Assembly: GCF_017874715.1 (NCBI RefSeq)
Contig: NZ_JAGGLR010000044.1
Location: forward strand, 1-62,696
DNA length: 62,696 nucleotides
Reading direction: 5' to 3'
Origin: Streptomyces iranensis
GTDB lineage: Bacteria; Actinomycetota; Actinomycetes; Streptomycetales; Streptomycetaceae
The position numbers were made by a program, and so were the translations under genes. Positions 16,221-23,410 of the stretch are shown piece by piece (positions within the stretch are counted from its first letter, which is position 1; each line of letters begins with the position of its first letter). The notes below the pieces were generated by a model. The model searched no databases. It saw nothing but the letters and a program-made list of their open reading frames with translations, and was not told the DNA's origin.

Positions 16221-16631
16221 ATGACGGAGGCCAACACCCGGTACACCGACGCGCCGGGCGACACACTTCTGTTCGAGAACGACCGTGTGCGGGTGTGGTC
16301 GATGACACTCGCTCCCGGTCAGCCCGACGAGCCCCCCTTCCACCAGCATCACCACGACCACGTCATCATCTGGCCCGTCTCCGGTCGATCTCAGGGGCAG
16401 GAACTCGGCCATGACGAGTGGGGGATCGTACAGAACGCTGAGCCCGGCTTCGTTCTCTACCGGACCGTCGGCCAGAACGGACCAATCAACCCCCACCGGA
16501 TCCGCAACGTCGGTGAAGAGGGCAACACCCACTACGTCATCGAGCTGCTCGAGAAGTCGCCGAGCGCGGAGCCGGAGCCGTGGGTCTCCAACGACCGGGG
16601 CGAATTCATCACTGACGGCGACACCGCCTGA
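16221..16631 (+). CDS. cupin-fold protein
   Basis: 136 residues. The single cupin barrel has the metal-binding histidines in FHQHHHDHVIIWPVSG and a downstream histidine in NPHRIRNVGEEGNTHYVIELLE. A GGAGGT site 5 nt before ATG 16221 fixes the start. Small cupins of this type act as dioxygenases, isomerases or ligand sensors; the substrate is unknown. A strong terminator follows the gene. The ATCCAAT element upstream links it to the GntR and gamma-glutamyltransferase genes. Confidence 0.75.
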   Translation: MTEANTRYTDAPGDTLLFENDRVRVWSMTLAPGQPDEPPFHQHHHDHVIIWPVSGRSQGQELGHDEWGIVQNAEPGFVLYRTVGQNGPINPHRIRNVGEEGNTHYVIELLEKSPSAEPEPWVSNDRGEFITDGDTA

Positions 16632-16652
16632 GCGCTCGACGCTTCCCCAAGC

Positions 16653-16697
16653 CTCACGGGCCGGCGGTCGTTCCCCCTCCCCGAGCCGGCCCGTGAG
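16653..16697 (+). terminator. terminator hairpin after the cupin gene
   Basis: CTCACGGGCCGGC (16653-16665) and its perfect complement (16685-16697) form a 13-bp stem with a 19-nt loop, 22 bp after the cupin stop. It separates the cupin from the permease gene. Confidence 0.75.
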
Positions 16698-16836
16698 TAC
16701 CTTCCGATGCTGCGGCATCATCCACCAGAAACCGGGCTGAGGACGCCGCTCACCCCTGCCCGGTTCCCCCGTCGCGCGGCTGCACACGCTGTCTCCGACG
16801 CACCACAAGGCCCGGTGCATTCCCCCAGGAGGAACC

Positions 16837-18267
16837 ATGACCGTGCAGCGTCAATCCACGACTGCGAGACCCCCGGAACAGACATCACTCCGCCGTGGCT
16901 CCATCGGCGCCTTCGGCATGGTCTTCATGGTTATCGCCGCAACGGCACCGTTGACCGCGATGGCCTCCAACCTCTCCCTGAGCCTGGGCCTCGGCGTAGG
17001 CCGTGGCACGGTCGCACTTCTGCTCGTCGTCGGGGCCCTCATGGCCCTCTTCGCCGTGGGGTACGTGGTCCTGACCCGGCATGTCACCAACGCCGGCGCC
17101 TACTTCGCCTTCATAGGCTACGGGCTCGGCAAGACGGCCGGTGCCGCGTCGGCCTTCGTCGCCGGCCTCGTCTACAACCTGGCGACCGGCGGCATGATCG
17201 CGGCGACCGGCTACTTCGCGGGGCTGGCCGTCGAGTCCTGCACCGGTTTCACGGCCGCCTGGTACGTCTACGGCGCGATCGCGCTGTTGATCACCTTCGT
17301 CCTCGGCATACGCGGCGTGGAAATCGCCCAGCGCGTCACGACCGTGGTATCACTGGCCCAGTTCGCCGTCATCCTGGTGCTCGGTGTAGTGATCTTGTTG
17401 GAGCGTCCGCACGGCTGGTCCATGGAGGTCCTTTCCCCTCAGGAGGCCATCCACGGCAACGTGGCCCTCACACTGGTGTTCTGCATCCTCTCCTTCACCG
17501 GCTTCGAGGCAGCGGCCATCTACGGTGAAGAGGCTCGGGCCGCCCGCCGCAGTATCAAGGTGGCGACCTACAGCGCTCTGGCCATCCTGGTCGCCATCTT
17601 CACCCTCTCCACCTGGTCCATCACCGCCGCCTTCGCCGATGTGGAGGCAACGGCGGCCGGCGATCCGGGGGCCCTCATCTTCACGGCCGCCGACCGCTAC
17701 CTCGGCAACTGGTCGGGGTCATCGCTCAGCGCCCTGGTCGCCTGTAGTTTCCTGGCCTCGGCCGTGTCCTTCCACAACATGTCCACCCGCTATCTGTTCG
17801 CCCTCGGACGCTCCCGGCTGCTGCCCAGTTCCCTGGCGCGCGTCCACTCCCGCCACGGCACCCCCTACCTCGGGTCCTACGTACAGATAGTCCTCTCCGT
17901 CGTCCTGCTGGTCCCCTTCGTCCTCACCCACGCCGACCCCCTCATCAATCTCTTCCCAGCCGTCTCGGGCATCACCTCCCTCTCCTTGCTGGCCCTCATG
18001 GCAGGCTGCTGCATGAGCGTGATGGCGGCGCGGCTGCGGGGCAAGCTGGCCGAGAGCCGCTGGGAGACTCTGGTCGCACCCGGTCTGGCGGGTGCCGGAC
18101 TGCTCACCACGATGTGGATCGTCGTGGACAACTACGAGGCGGTCACCGGCAGCGACGCCCTGATCATCGCTCTCATGCCGCTCATCCCCATCGCCGCAGC
18201 CGTCTACGGTGCCTTCGCTTCGTCCAGGAACCAGGCCATGATCCTCGACGCCGGCCTCGCCAAGTAA
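16837..18267 (+). CDS. APC-superfamily amino acid/amine permease
   Basis: A 476-residue inner-membrane transporter with about 12 hydrophobic segments. It begins with the APC signature GSIGAFGMVFMVIAATAPLTAM and GLGVGRGT, followed by TNAGAYFAFIGYGLGK in the second helix region and FTGFEAAAIYGEEAR in helix 6. The family imports amino acids, polyamines or other amines by cation coupling. AGGAGG lies 4 nt before the ATG. It has its own terminator at 18284-18308, so it may be expressed separately from the monooxygenase group. Substrate uptake for the neighbouring catabolic enzymes is the likely job. Confidence 0.88.
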   Translation: MTVQRQSTTARPPEQTSLRRGSIGAFGMVFMVIAATAPLTAMASNLSLSLGLGVGRGTVALLLVVGALMALFAVGYVVLTRHVTNAGAYFAFIGYGLGKTAGAASAFVAGLVYNLATGGMIAATGYFAGLAVESCTGFTAAWYVYGAIALLITFVLGIRGVEIAQRVTTVVSLAQFAVILVLGVVILLERPHGWSMEVLSPQEAIHGNVALTLVFCILSFTGFEAAAIYGEEARAARRSIKVATYSALAILVAIFTLSTWSITAAFADVEATAAGDPGALIFTAADRYLGNWSGSSLSALVACSFLASAVSFHNMSTRYLFALGRSRLLPSSLARVHSRHGTPYLGSYVQIVLSVVLLVPFVLTHADPLINLFPAVSGITSLSLLALMAGCCMSVMAARLRGKLAESRWETLVAPGLAGAGLLTTMWIVVDNYEAVTGSDALIIALMPLIPIAAAVYGAFASSRNQAMILDAGLAK

Positions 18268-18283
18268 GCCCGACCACCACCTC

Positions 18284-18308
18284 CCGCGGGGCGCGCCGCG
18301 CCCCGCGG
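18284..18308 (+). terminator. GC-only terminator hairpin
   Basis: CCGCGGGGCGCG (18284-18295), one C, and the perfect complement (18297-18308) form a 12-bp stem, 16 bp after the permease stop. It is followed by a pyrimidine run (TCTTCTCCCCTC). Confidence 0.75.
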
Positions 18309-18349
18309 TCTTCTCCCCTCAGCCACACCACACGCCTGCCTGAAAAAGC

Positions 18350-18367
18350 GAATCCGTACTCGGATTC
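18350..18367. promoter_or_regulatory. perfect inverted repeat before the monooxygenase gene
   Basis: GAATCCG and CGGATTC are separated by TACT, ending 18 bp before the monooxygenase ATG. Its place just upstream of the ribosome-binding site suggests a repressor operator, perhaps for the TetR encoded two genes downstream. A weak hairpin in the leader is the alternative. Confidence 0.5.
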
Positions 18368-18385
18368 ACCGCACAAGGAGACGGC

Positions 18386-19609
18386 ATGAACGCCCACACA
18401 CCCGCTGACCTCACCCTGCCGACCAGCCGCCAGGAGGTCGTGGACCGGGCGCGGGCCCTGCGCCCCGTGCTCGCCGAAGACGCGATCGCCATCGACGCCG
18501 AGGGACAGGACCCGACCCGCAACATGCGCCTCATCGGAGAGGCCGGCCTGCACCGCATCAACGTTCCCGTCGAGTTCGGCGGCCTGTGGGACGGCCCCTC
18601 CTTCGGCGCCTGGCGCCAGGTCATCGAGACCCTGGCGGAGCTCTCCGCCGCCGATGGCTCCACGGGGCAGTGCTGGGTGAGCACCGCCCTGGTCTCTCGG
18701 GAGGTCTTCACCTCCGAAGAACTCGCCCGCGACACCAAGGAACAGCTGGCGGACGAACTGCTGCATGAGAGCCGCCGGTTCGTTGCCTCCAACGCGGAGA
18801 CCGGTGGTACGGGGCGCATGGTGGGGCGCCAGGTTCCCGGCGGCCTCGTCATCAGCGGCGTCAAGACGTTCAACACCAACAGCGGTGGTGGTGGCCGGGA
18901 CCTCAGCTGTGTCAGCTTCGCCCTGCTCGGGGACGACGAGCAGCTGGAGACCGCCACTCGCCACCACGCCCTCATCCGGCTCGACGACCCGGCCCTCGAA
19001 GCCCACCACGACTGGGACAACATGGGCCAGCGCGGCACCTACAGCCAGACCATCACCTACCAGGACGTCTTCGTGCCCGACGGCTGGCACTTCCCCGCTC
19101 ACCCGGCCGACCCCTACTTCTTCTGTGCCGCGATGCTGCTCCACGCCGGACTTCTCCAGGGCATCGGCGAAGGCGCCCTCGAGGCGGCCGTGGCCTTCGT
19201 CCGGCAGCTCAACCGGCCGAGCATGCCGAAGTTCGGCACCGCCTCGAACGATCCGCTCATGCATCGCCAGCTCGGTGAGCTCTCCACCGAACTCGCCGCC
19301 TCCCGAGCCCTGATGATCACGGTTGCCGACCAGTTGGAGACCCCCGGCCTGTCCGCCAGGCCGGAGGAGATGGCCATCCGGGGCTTCCGCGCCAAGGTCG
19401 CCAGCACCCGGGCCGGCCTGGACGTCACCTCCCGCATCCACGACCTGACCGGCGCCCGCAGCACCTCGAACAAGTACCGCCTGGACCGCTTCTGGCGCAA
19501 CGCCCGCACCTTCGGCAGCCACGATTCCGTCGATGCCAAGAATGCCTTCATCGGCGCCTTCGAACTCGACGGGAGCCTGCCCTCCGTCCCCGACTACATC
19601 CGCATCTGA
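18386..19609 (+). CDS. acyl-CoA-dehydrogenase-fold flavin monooxygenase (DszC/HpaB/IacA-like)
   Basis: 407 residues with the acyl-CoA dehydrogenase fold but lacking the EGT catalytic signature of true dehydrogenases. N-terminal INVPVEFGGLWDGPSFG, the substrate/flavin region GSTGQCWVSTALVSREVF, the beta domain (VISGVKTFNTNSGGGGRDLSCVSF) and a C-terminal helical bundle (HDLTGARSTSNKYRLDRFWRNARTF) match group D flavin monooxygenases. These use reduced flavin from a separate reductase to hydroxylate aromatic, indolic or sulfur compounds. A flavin reductase-like gene is three genes downstream. An AAGGAG site precedes ATG 18386. The substrate is unknown. Confidence 0.82.
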   Translation: MNAHTPADLTLPTSRQEVVDRARALRPVLAEDAIAIDAEGQDPTRNMRLIGEAGLHRINVPVEFGGLWDGPSFGAWRQVIETLAELSAADGSTGQCWVSTALVSREVFTSEELARDTKEQLADELLHESRRFVASNAETGGTGRMVGRQVPGGLVISGVKTFNTNSGGGGRDLSCVSFALLGDDEQLETATRHHALIRLDDPALEAHHDWDNMGQRGTYSQTITYQDVFVPDGWHFPAHPADPYFFCAAMLLHAGLLQGIGEGALEAAVAFVRQLNRPSMPKFGTASNDPLMHRQLGELSTELAASRALMITVADQLETPGLSARPEEMAIRGFRAKVASTRAGLDVTSRIHDLTGARSTSNKYRLDRFWRNARTFGSHDSVDAKNAFIGAFELDGSLPSVPDYIRI

Positions 19610-19645
19610 CGCTCCGCGTCCAGACCCCTTCCCGGAGGAGGGACC

Positions 19646-20584
19646 ATGACCGCAGCCCCCCATCCATCGGACATCGTGGCCCCGATGGACTACACGGCGC
19701 TGGCGCCCCAAGCCTTGACTGAGCCAACGGCGGCCACTCTTCTGCCCGCAACGCGCAGCTACCTCAACATCGCCTATGCCACGGCCCTGGGCTGGCGCCC
19801 CCTGCTGCTCGACCTGCACGTGCCGACCACCGGCCGCGGGCCCTACCCGGTCGTCATTTACGCCCACGGAGGCAGCTTCCTCGGCGGCGTCAAGGCCATG
19901 GGCCCCTGGCACGACCTGCCGTCCCACGGCATCGCTGTGGTCTCGGTCAGCTACCGCCTCTCGGGCGAGGCACACTTCCCCGAACCGGTCGAGGACATCC
20001 TCGCGGCCGTCCGCTGGGCGCGGGCCAACGCCCGCCACTACAACCTCGACGGTGGCCGCATCTCCGGCTGGGGCAGCTCCGCCGGGGCCTATCTGGTCAC
20101 CATGGCCGCACTTTCGGGCAACACCCCGCTGGGCAGACCGGTCGGCGACCACCTACACGTCTCGAGCACCCTGTCCGCAGTCATCAGCCACTACGGCGTC
20201 GCGGACACGGCCCGTCTGGGGCAGGACGCGTTCGACAACGCCGATGAGCAGATCCAAGAGATCGAGAACGTGGCCCGCCAGTTCCTCGGCTTCGACCCCG
20301 GGGAAGACCCTCAACGCGCGGCCATGGCCGATCCCATCGCGCTCGCTGCCGACCGGGGGGAAGGACCGCCGTTTCTGATCCTGCACGGCGAATCCGATCA
20401 CCGTGTCGGCCTGCGCCAAAGCCAGCGGCTGCACCAGGGCCTGACCGAGACGGGTATCGTCTCAAGATTGATCACTGTGCCCGGGGCCGATCATGCGGGC
20501 CCGGAGTTCACCACCCCGGAACGCATCAAGGAGGCTGCGGAGTTCCTCTTCCGCACCTGGTACCTGCCCACCCCGAGGACCTGA
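19646..20584 (+). CDS. alpha/beta hydrolase (carboxylesterase, BD-FAE-like)
   Basis: 312 residues: the oxyanion HGGSFLGG, the nucleophile elbow SGWGSSAGAYLVT (serine in GSSAG), an acid in LHGESDHRVG and the histidine in PGADHAGPE, in the order of carboxylesterase/kynurenine-formamidase-like hydrolases. It is preceded by GGAGGAG and lies 36 bp after the monooxygenase. The stop overlaps the TetR start (ATGA), so the two are translationally coupled. An esterase or amidase step next to a monooxygenase suggests deacylation of the hydroxylated or parent substrate. Confidence 0.85.
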   Translation: MTAAPHPSDIVAPMDYTALAPQALTEPTAATLLPATRSYLNIAYATALGWRPLLLDLHVPTTGRGPYPVVIYAHGGSFLGGVKAMGPWHDLPSHGIAVVSVSYRLSGEAHFPEPVEDILAAVRWARANARHYNLDGGRISGWGSSAGAYLVTMAALSGNTPLGRPVGDHLHVSSTLSAVISHYGVADTARLGQDAFDNADEQIQEIENVARQFLGFDPGEDPQRAAMADPIALAADRGEGPPFLILHGESDHRVGLRQSQRLHQGLTETGIVSRLITVPGADHAGPEFTTPERIKEAAEFLFRTWYLPTPRT

Positions 20585-21276
20585 TGACGTCCGCAGCCTC
20601 CTCAGGGCCTCTGCCCAGCGTGCCGCAGCAGGACCGCAGCCGCCGATCCGCCCGGCAGATCCTTACCGCCGCGATCACGCTCCTGACTGACAACGGCATC
20701 GGCGACTTCACCATGACTGATGTCTCGCAGGCAGCCGGCTTGTCGATCGGCGGCGTCTACGGCCGCTATCCCACCAAGGAAGCATTGCTGCGCGAGGTCA
20801 AGGACCACGTGCTCAGCACCCTCGAAGCCGCCGTGGCCGAAACCGTGGAGACCACCCATGGCGGCGACCTGCGCCAGGCCATGACCGCGCTGGTTACTGT
20901 CATCGCCCGGTCCCTGCACCAGCAAAGCCGCCTGTTCGCCTTCGTCTTCCTCCACAGCGGCGACGATCCGCAGATGCGCCGCCGCGGGTTCCGGTTCCAC
21001 GACCGTATGAAGAGCGCCTTCATGGAGGCCCTCCTCCCGCTCGTCCGCGGCCCCCACTCCTCGGCGCGGCAAGCCGTGGACATCCTGTACGAGACGGTCA
21101 TCCACAGCCTCATCTCCCGTTCGGTCACCGCAGGCAGTGTCGATCCCGGCGAGACCACGTACGCCTCCCCACCGGACTGGGAGACCTATGCCCACGCACT
21201 CACTGCCATGTGCTGCCTCTACCTGGCCGCTCCGCCGCATCCTTCCTGGAACCTTGGAGACGCTGATGTCCTTTGA
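20584..21276 (+). CDS. TetR-family transcriptional regulator
   Basis: 230 residues. The N-terminal TetR HTH is clear (RSARQILTAAITLLTDNGIGDFTMTDVSQAAGLSIGGVYGRYPTKEALL), followed by an all-helical ligand domain. The start overlaps the esterase stop (ATGA), and its end overlaps the flavin-reductase start. It therefore sits inside the operon it presumably represses; the inverted repeat at 18350-18367 is the best candidate operator. Confidence 0.85.
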   Translation: MTSAASSGPLPSVPQQDRSRRSARQILTAAITLLTDNGIGDFTMTDVSQAAGLSIGGVYGRYPTKEALLREVKDHVLSTLEAAVAETVETTHGGDLRQAMTALVTVIARSLHQQSRLFAFVFLHSGDDPQMRRRGFRFHDRMKSAFMEALLPLVRGPHSSARQAVDILYETVIHSLISRSVTAGSVDPGETTYASPPDWETYAHALTAMCCLYLAAPPHPSWNLGDADVL

Positions 21277-21751
21277 CACTCCGATTGACCCGGCCATCCT
21301 CCGTAAGGCATTCGCGTGCTACCCCAGCGGAGTGGCGGCTGTCTGCGCCATGATCGACGATGAGCCCGTCGGCATGGCGGTGAGTTCCTTCAACACGGTC
21401 TCACTCGCCCCGCCCCTGATCTCGGCGTGCATCCAGGACACCTCACGGACCTGGCGCAAGCTGCGCCAGGCGCCGCGCGTCGGCGTCAGCATCTTCACCG
21501 AGGAGCACAGCGAGCAATGCCGTCAGCTGTCCCAGAAGGAAGGAGACCGATTCACCGGGACAACCTGGCGCACCAGCGACCTGGGCGCGATGTTCCTCGC
21601 GGACGCCGTGGCGGCGTTCGACTGCTCGCTCTACCGTGAAGCCGAAGCCGGCGACCACTCGATAGCCCTCTTGGAAATCCATTGCCTGACGTACGACCCG
21701 GCCATGGCCCCCTTGATCTTCCACCGCAGCTCGTTCCGGCAACTCGCCTGA
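21266..21751 (+). CDS. flavin reductase-like protein (FMN-binding split barrel)
   Basis: 161 residues of the HpaC/flavin reductase domain: LRKAFACYPSGVAAVCA at the start, VSSFNTVSLAPPLISACIQ forming the flavin-binding strand, and a C-terminal strand pair. It should supply reduced flavin to the monooxygenase encoded at 18386. The TTGGAGA site lies inside the TetR coding end, and the gene overlaps that stop by 11 bp. The monooxygenase-esterase-TetR-reductase set behaves as one transcript. Confidence 0.82.
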   Translation: MSFDTPIDPAILRKAFACYPSGVAAVCAMIDDEPVGMAVSSFNTVSLAPPLISACIQDTSRTWRKLRQAPRVGVSIFTEEHSEQCRQLSQKEGDRFTGTTWRTSDLGAMFLADAVAAFDCSLYREAEAGDHSIALLEIHCLTYDPAMAPLIFHRSSFRQLA

Positions 21752-21836
21752 CGGCGGAGGTGAGGGGCGTTGCCCGCCCCAGGGCATGGCTCGAGGCGCC
21801 CATGCGCAGACCATCTCATGTGCGTATGGTCCGCGG

Positions 21837-22547
21837 TCACGACGATGAGGTCTGATCCCGCGTCCTCATCACGATGAGCTCCTGGGCACGACGGCTGTGC
21901 TCGATAGTCAGGTCACGAGCGGTCTCCTCGTCACGGGCCTCGATCGCCGCGCTGATCCGCGCGTGTTCCTCGGCGTTGTCCTTCAGCAGGCGCACATCCC
22001 CGCCCAGAGCGGTCCAGGTGAGTCCGCGGGGAATGCGGTGGTGCAATGCCTCGATGGACATCTCCAGTTGGCGGTTGCCCGAGGCCACGATGATGGTGGT
22101 ATGGAAGGTGCCGTTGGCCTGAAACCAGATGTGGCGGGCCTGTGCGAGTGCCTCCTCGGTCTGCGCGCCGGCCATTTCGGCTGCTTCCTGGAACAGAGCG
22201 TCTGTGCCGTGCAGGACGTCGAGCTCCTTCTGACCGATGTTCCTCGCGGCCAGAAGCGCTGCATGTCCTTCAAGGACCCCGCGCACCTCGAATGCCTGGG
22301 CGATGTCCTGCAGGGACGGCAAGATGACACGTGCGCCCCTGTTGGCGACGATCTCAACGACCCCCAGAGCCTCAAGCTGGCGCAGCGCCTCGCGTACGGG
22401 CGTACGACTGACCCCGTACTCGCGGGCAATCCGCTCCTGGCGGATCCATGAACCGATCTTGATGTCTCCGTCCCCGATGCGGTCCTGCAGGTCATCGACG
22501 ATGCTGCTGACCAGCTGGTCCTGCTCCTGGGTTCGCGCCTGTGCCAC
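21837..22547 (-). CDS. GntR-family regulator with FCD domain
   Basis: 236 residues: an N-terminal GntR winged helix (VSSIVDDLQDRIGDGDIKIGSWIRQERIAREYGVSRTPVREALRQLEALGVVEI) and a helical FCD domain with putative metal-ligand residues (EVRGVLEGHAALLAAR, FHTTIIVASGNRQL, EEHARISAAIEARD). The GTG at 22547 has GGAGG 8 nt upstream. FCD proteins usually sense organic acids. Its own promoter carries ATTGCATCCAAT, shared with two other promoters in this island, so it may autoregulate and control those genes. Confidence 0.87.
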   Translation of the reverse strand: MAQARTQEQDQLVSSIVDDLQDRIGDGDIKIGSWIRQERIAREYGVSRTPVREALRQLEALGVVEIVANRGARVILPSLQDIAQAFEVRGVLEGHAALLAARNIGQKELDVLHGTDALFQEAAEMAGAQTEEALAQARHIWFQANGTFHTTIIVASGNRQLEMSIEALHHRIPRGLTWTALGGDVRLLKDNAEEHARISAAIEARDEETARDLTIEHSRRAQELIVMRTRDQTSSS

Positions 22548-22593
22548 GTTGCCGCCTCCGCTGCTCCGCCCCTGCGGATCAATGTCACCTTGA

Positions 22594-22605
22594 ATTGCAT
22601 CCAAT
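22594..22605. promoter_or_regulatory. ATCCAAT element, site 2 (upstream of GntR gene)
   Basis: ATTGCATCCAAT, the most symmetrical of the three copies (10 of 12 positions fit the palindrome ATTGGATCCAAT). It lies 47 bp before the GntR start, in a position suited to autorepression. Confidence 0.5.
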
Positions 22606-22645
22606 CGTAGCGGGGTGGGTGGGCGCCAAAGAGAGGCGGCTGCCG

Positions 22646-22681
22646 GCCATCGCGCCGTAGGCGGTCCCACGGCGCGGTGGC
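22646..22681 (-). terminator. terminator hairpin after the DUF1275 gene
   Basis: GCCATCGCGCCGT (22646-22658) and ACGGCGCGGTGGC (22669-22681) pair at 12 of 13 positions around a 10-nt loop, immediately past the leftward DUF1275 gene and before the GntR promoter. Confidence 0.65.
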
Positions 22682-22693
22682 ATCAGGTGACGG

Positions 22694-23410
22694 CTATCTT
22701 CCCGACATACGTGTCGTGACGACCTGACCCACGACCGCGACCGCCAGGGTCGGCGCGGCTGCCGCGGCCACGGCCCAGCCCGGCTGCCAGTGGACCAGCC
22801 CCGCACCCAGCCCCGCACCGGCCGCCAGCAGCAGGATCGCCGCGGCACGTCGCAGGGCGGGCTGCGGACGGTGAGCTCCCAGCCAGGAGTCGGCGGCCAG
22901 ACCGGTCATGGTCGATGTGACCACGACAGTGGGGACATCCTTGACGGCCAGTTGCCGGGCCGTCGCGGCCTGCGCACCCAGTGCCAGGGAAAGGGCGCCC
23001 GCGACGGCCAGGCCCCACAGGTGCCCGGGAGAGCCGCCCGCGATGAGCAGTGCACCGGCCACAGCGACGAGAATGGCTCCGACGCCTGTGACCATCGCCG
23101 TGCACGGAGAACTCCACCCCGGCGGCGCCTCCCGCAGTGCCCTTCCGGCCACCGCGGCGCCCAGGGCGAAACAGACCAGTGCCAAGCCGGGAGCGGCGAG
23201 GGAGGCACTTTGTGCCCCGCTGAGGACGACGCCGATGATCACCACGTTCCCCGTCATATTGCCGGCGAACACGCGCTCCGGGCTGAGGAAGCTGACGGCG
23301 TCGACGATTCCCGTGGCGAAAGTGAGCACCAGCAGCAGTGCCTCGGGGAGCCGGTGGGCGGCAGTGCGGCGAGCGGCGGATGGCTCACGGCTCGTCTGGG
23401 TGTCCGTCAT
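22694..23410 (-). CDS. DUF1275 (YoaK-like) membrane protein
   Basis: A 238-residue integral membrane protein with six or so hydrophobic helices. The DUF1275 signature is FATGIVDAVSFLSPERVFAGNMTGNVVIIGV, followed by GAQAATARQLAVKDVPTVVVTSTMTGL. The family is widespread, of unknown function, and proposed to be transporters. Its ATG overlaps the stop of the upstream gamma-glutamyltransferase gene (ATGA), so it is co-translated with it. This pairing suggests transport linked to gamma-glutamyl compound metabolism. Confidence 0.85.
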   Translation of the reverse strand: MTDTQTSREPSAARRTAAHRLPEALLLVLTFATGIVDAVSFLSPERVFAGNMTGNVVIIGVVLSGAQSASLAAPGLALVCFALGAAVAGRALREAPPGWSSPCTAMVTGVGAILVAVAGALLIAGGSPGHLWGLAVAGALSLALGAQAATARQLAVKDVPTVVVTSTMTGLAADSWLGAHRPQPALRRAAAILLLAAGAGLGAGLVHWQPGWAVAAAAAPTLAVAVVGQVVTTRMSGR

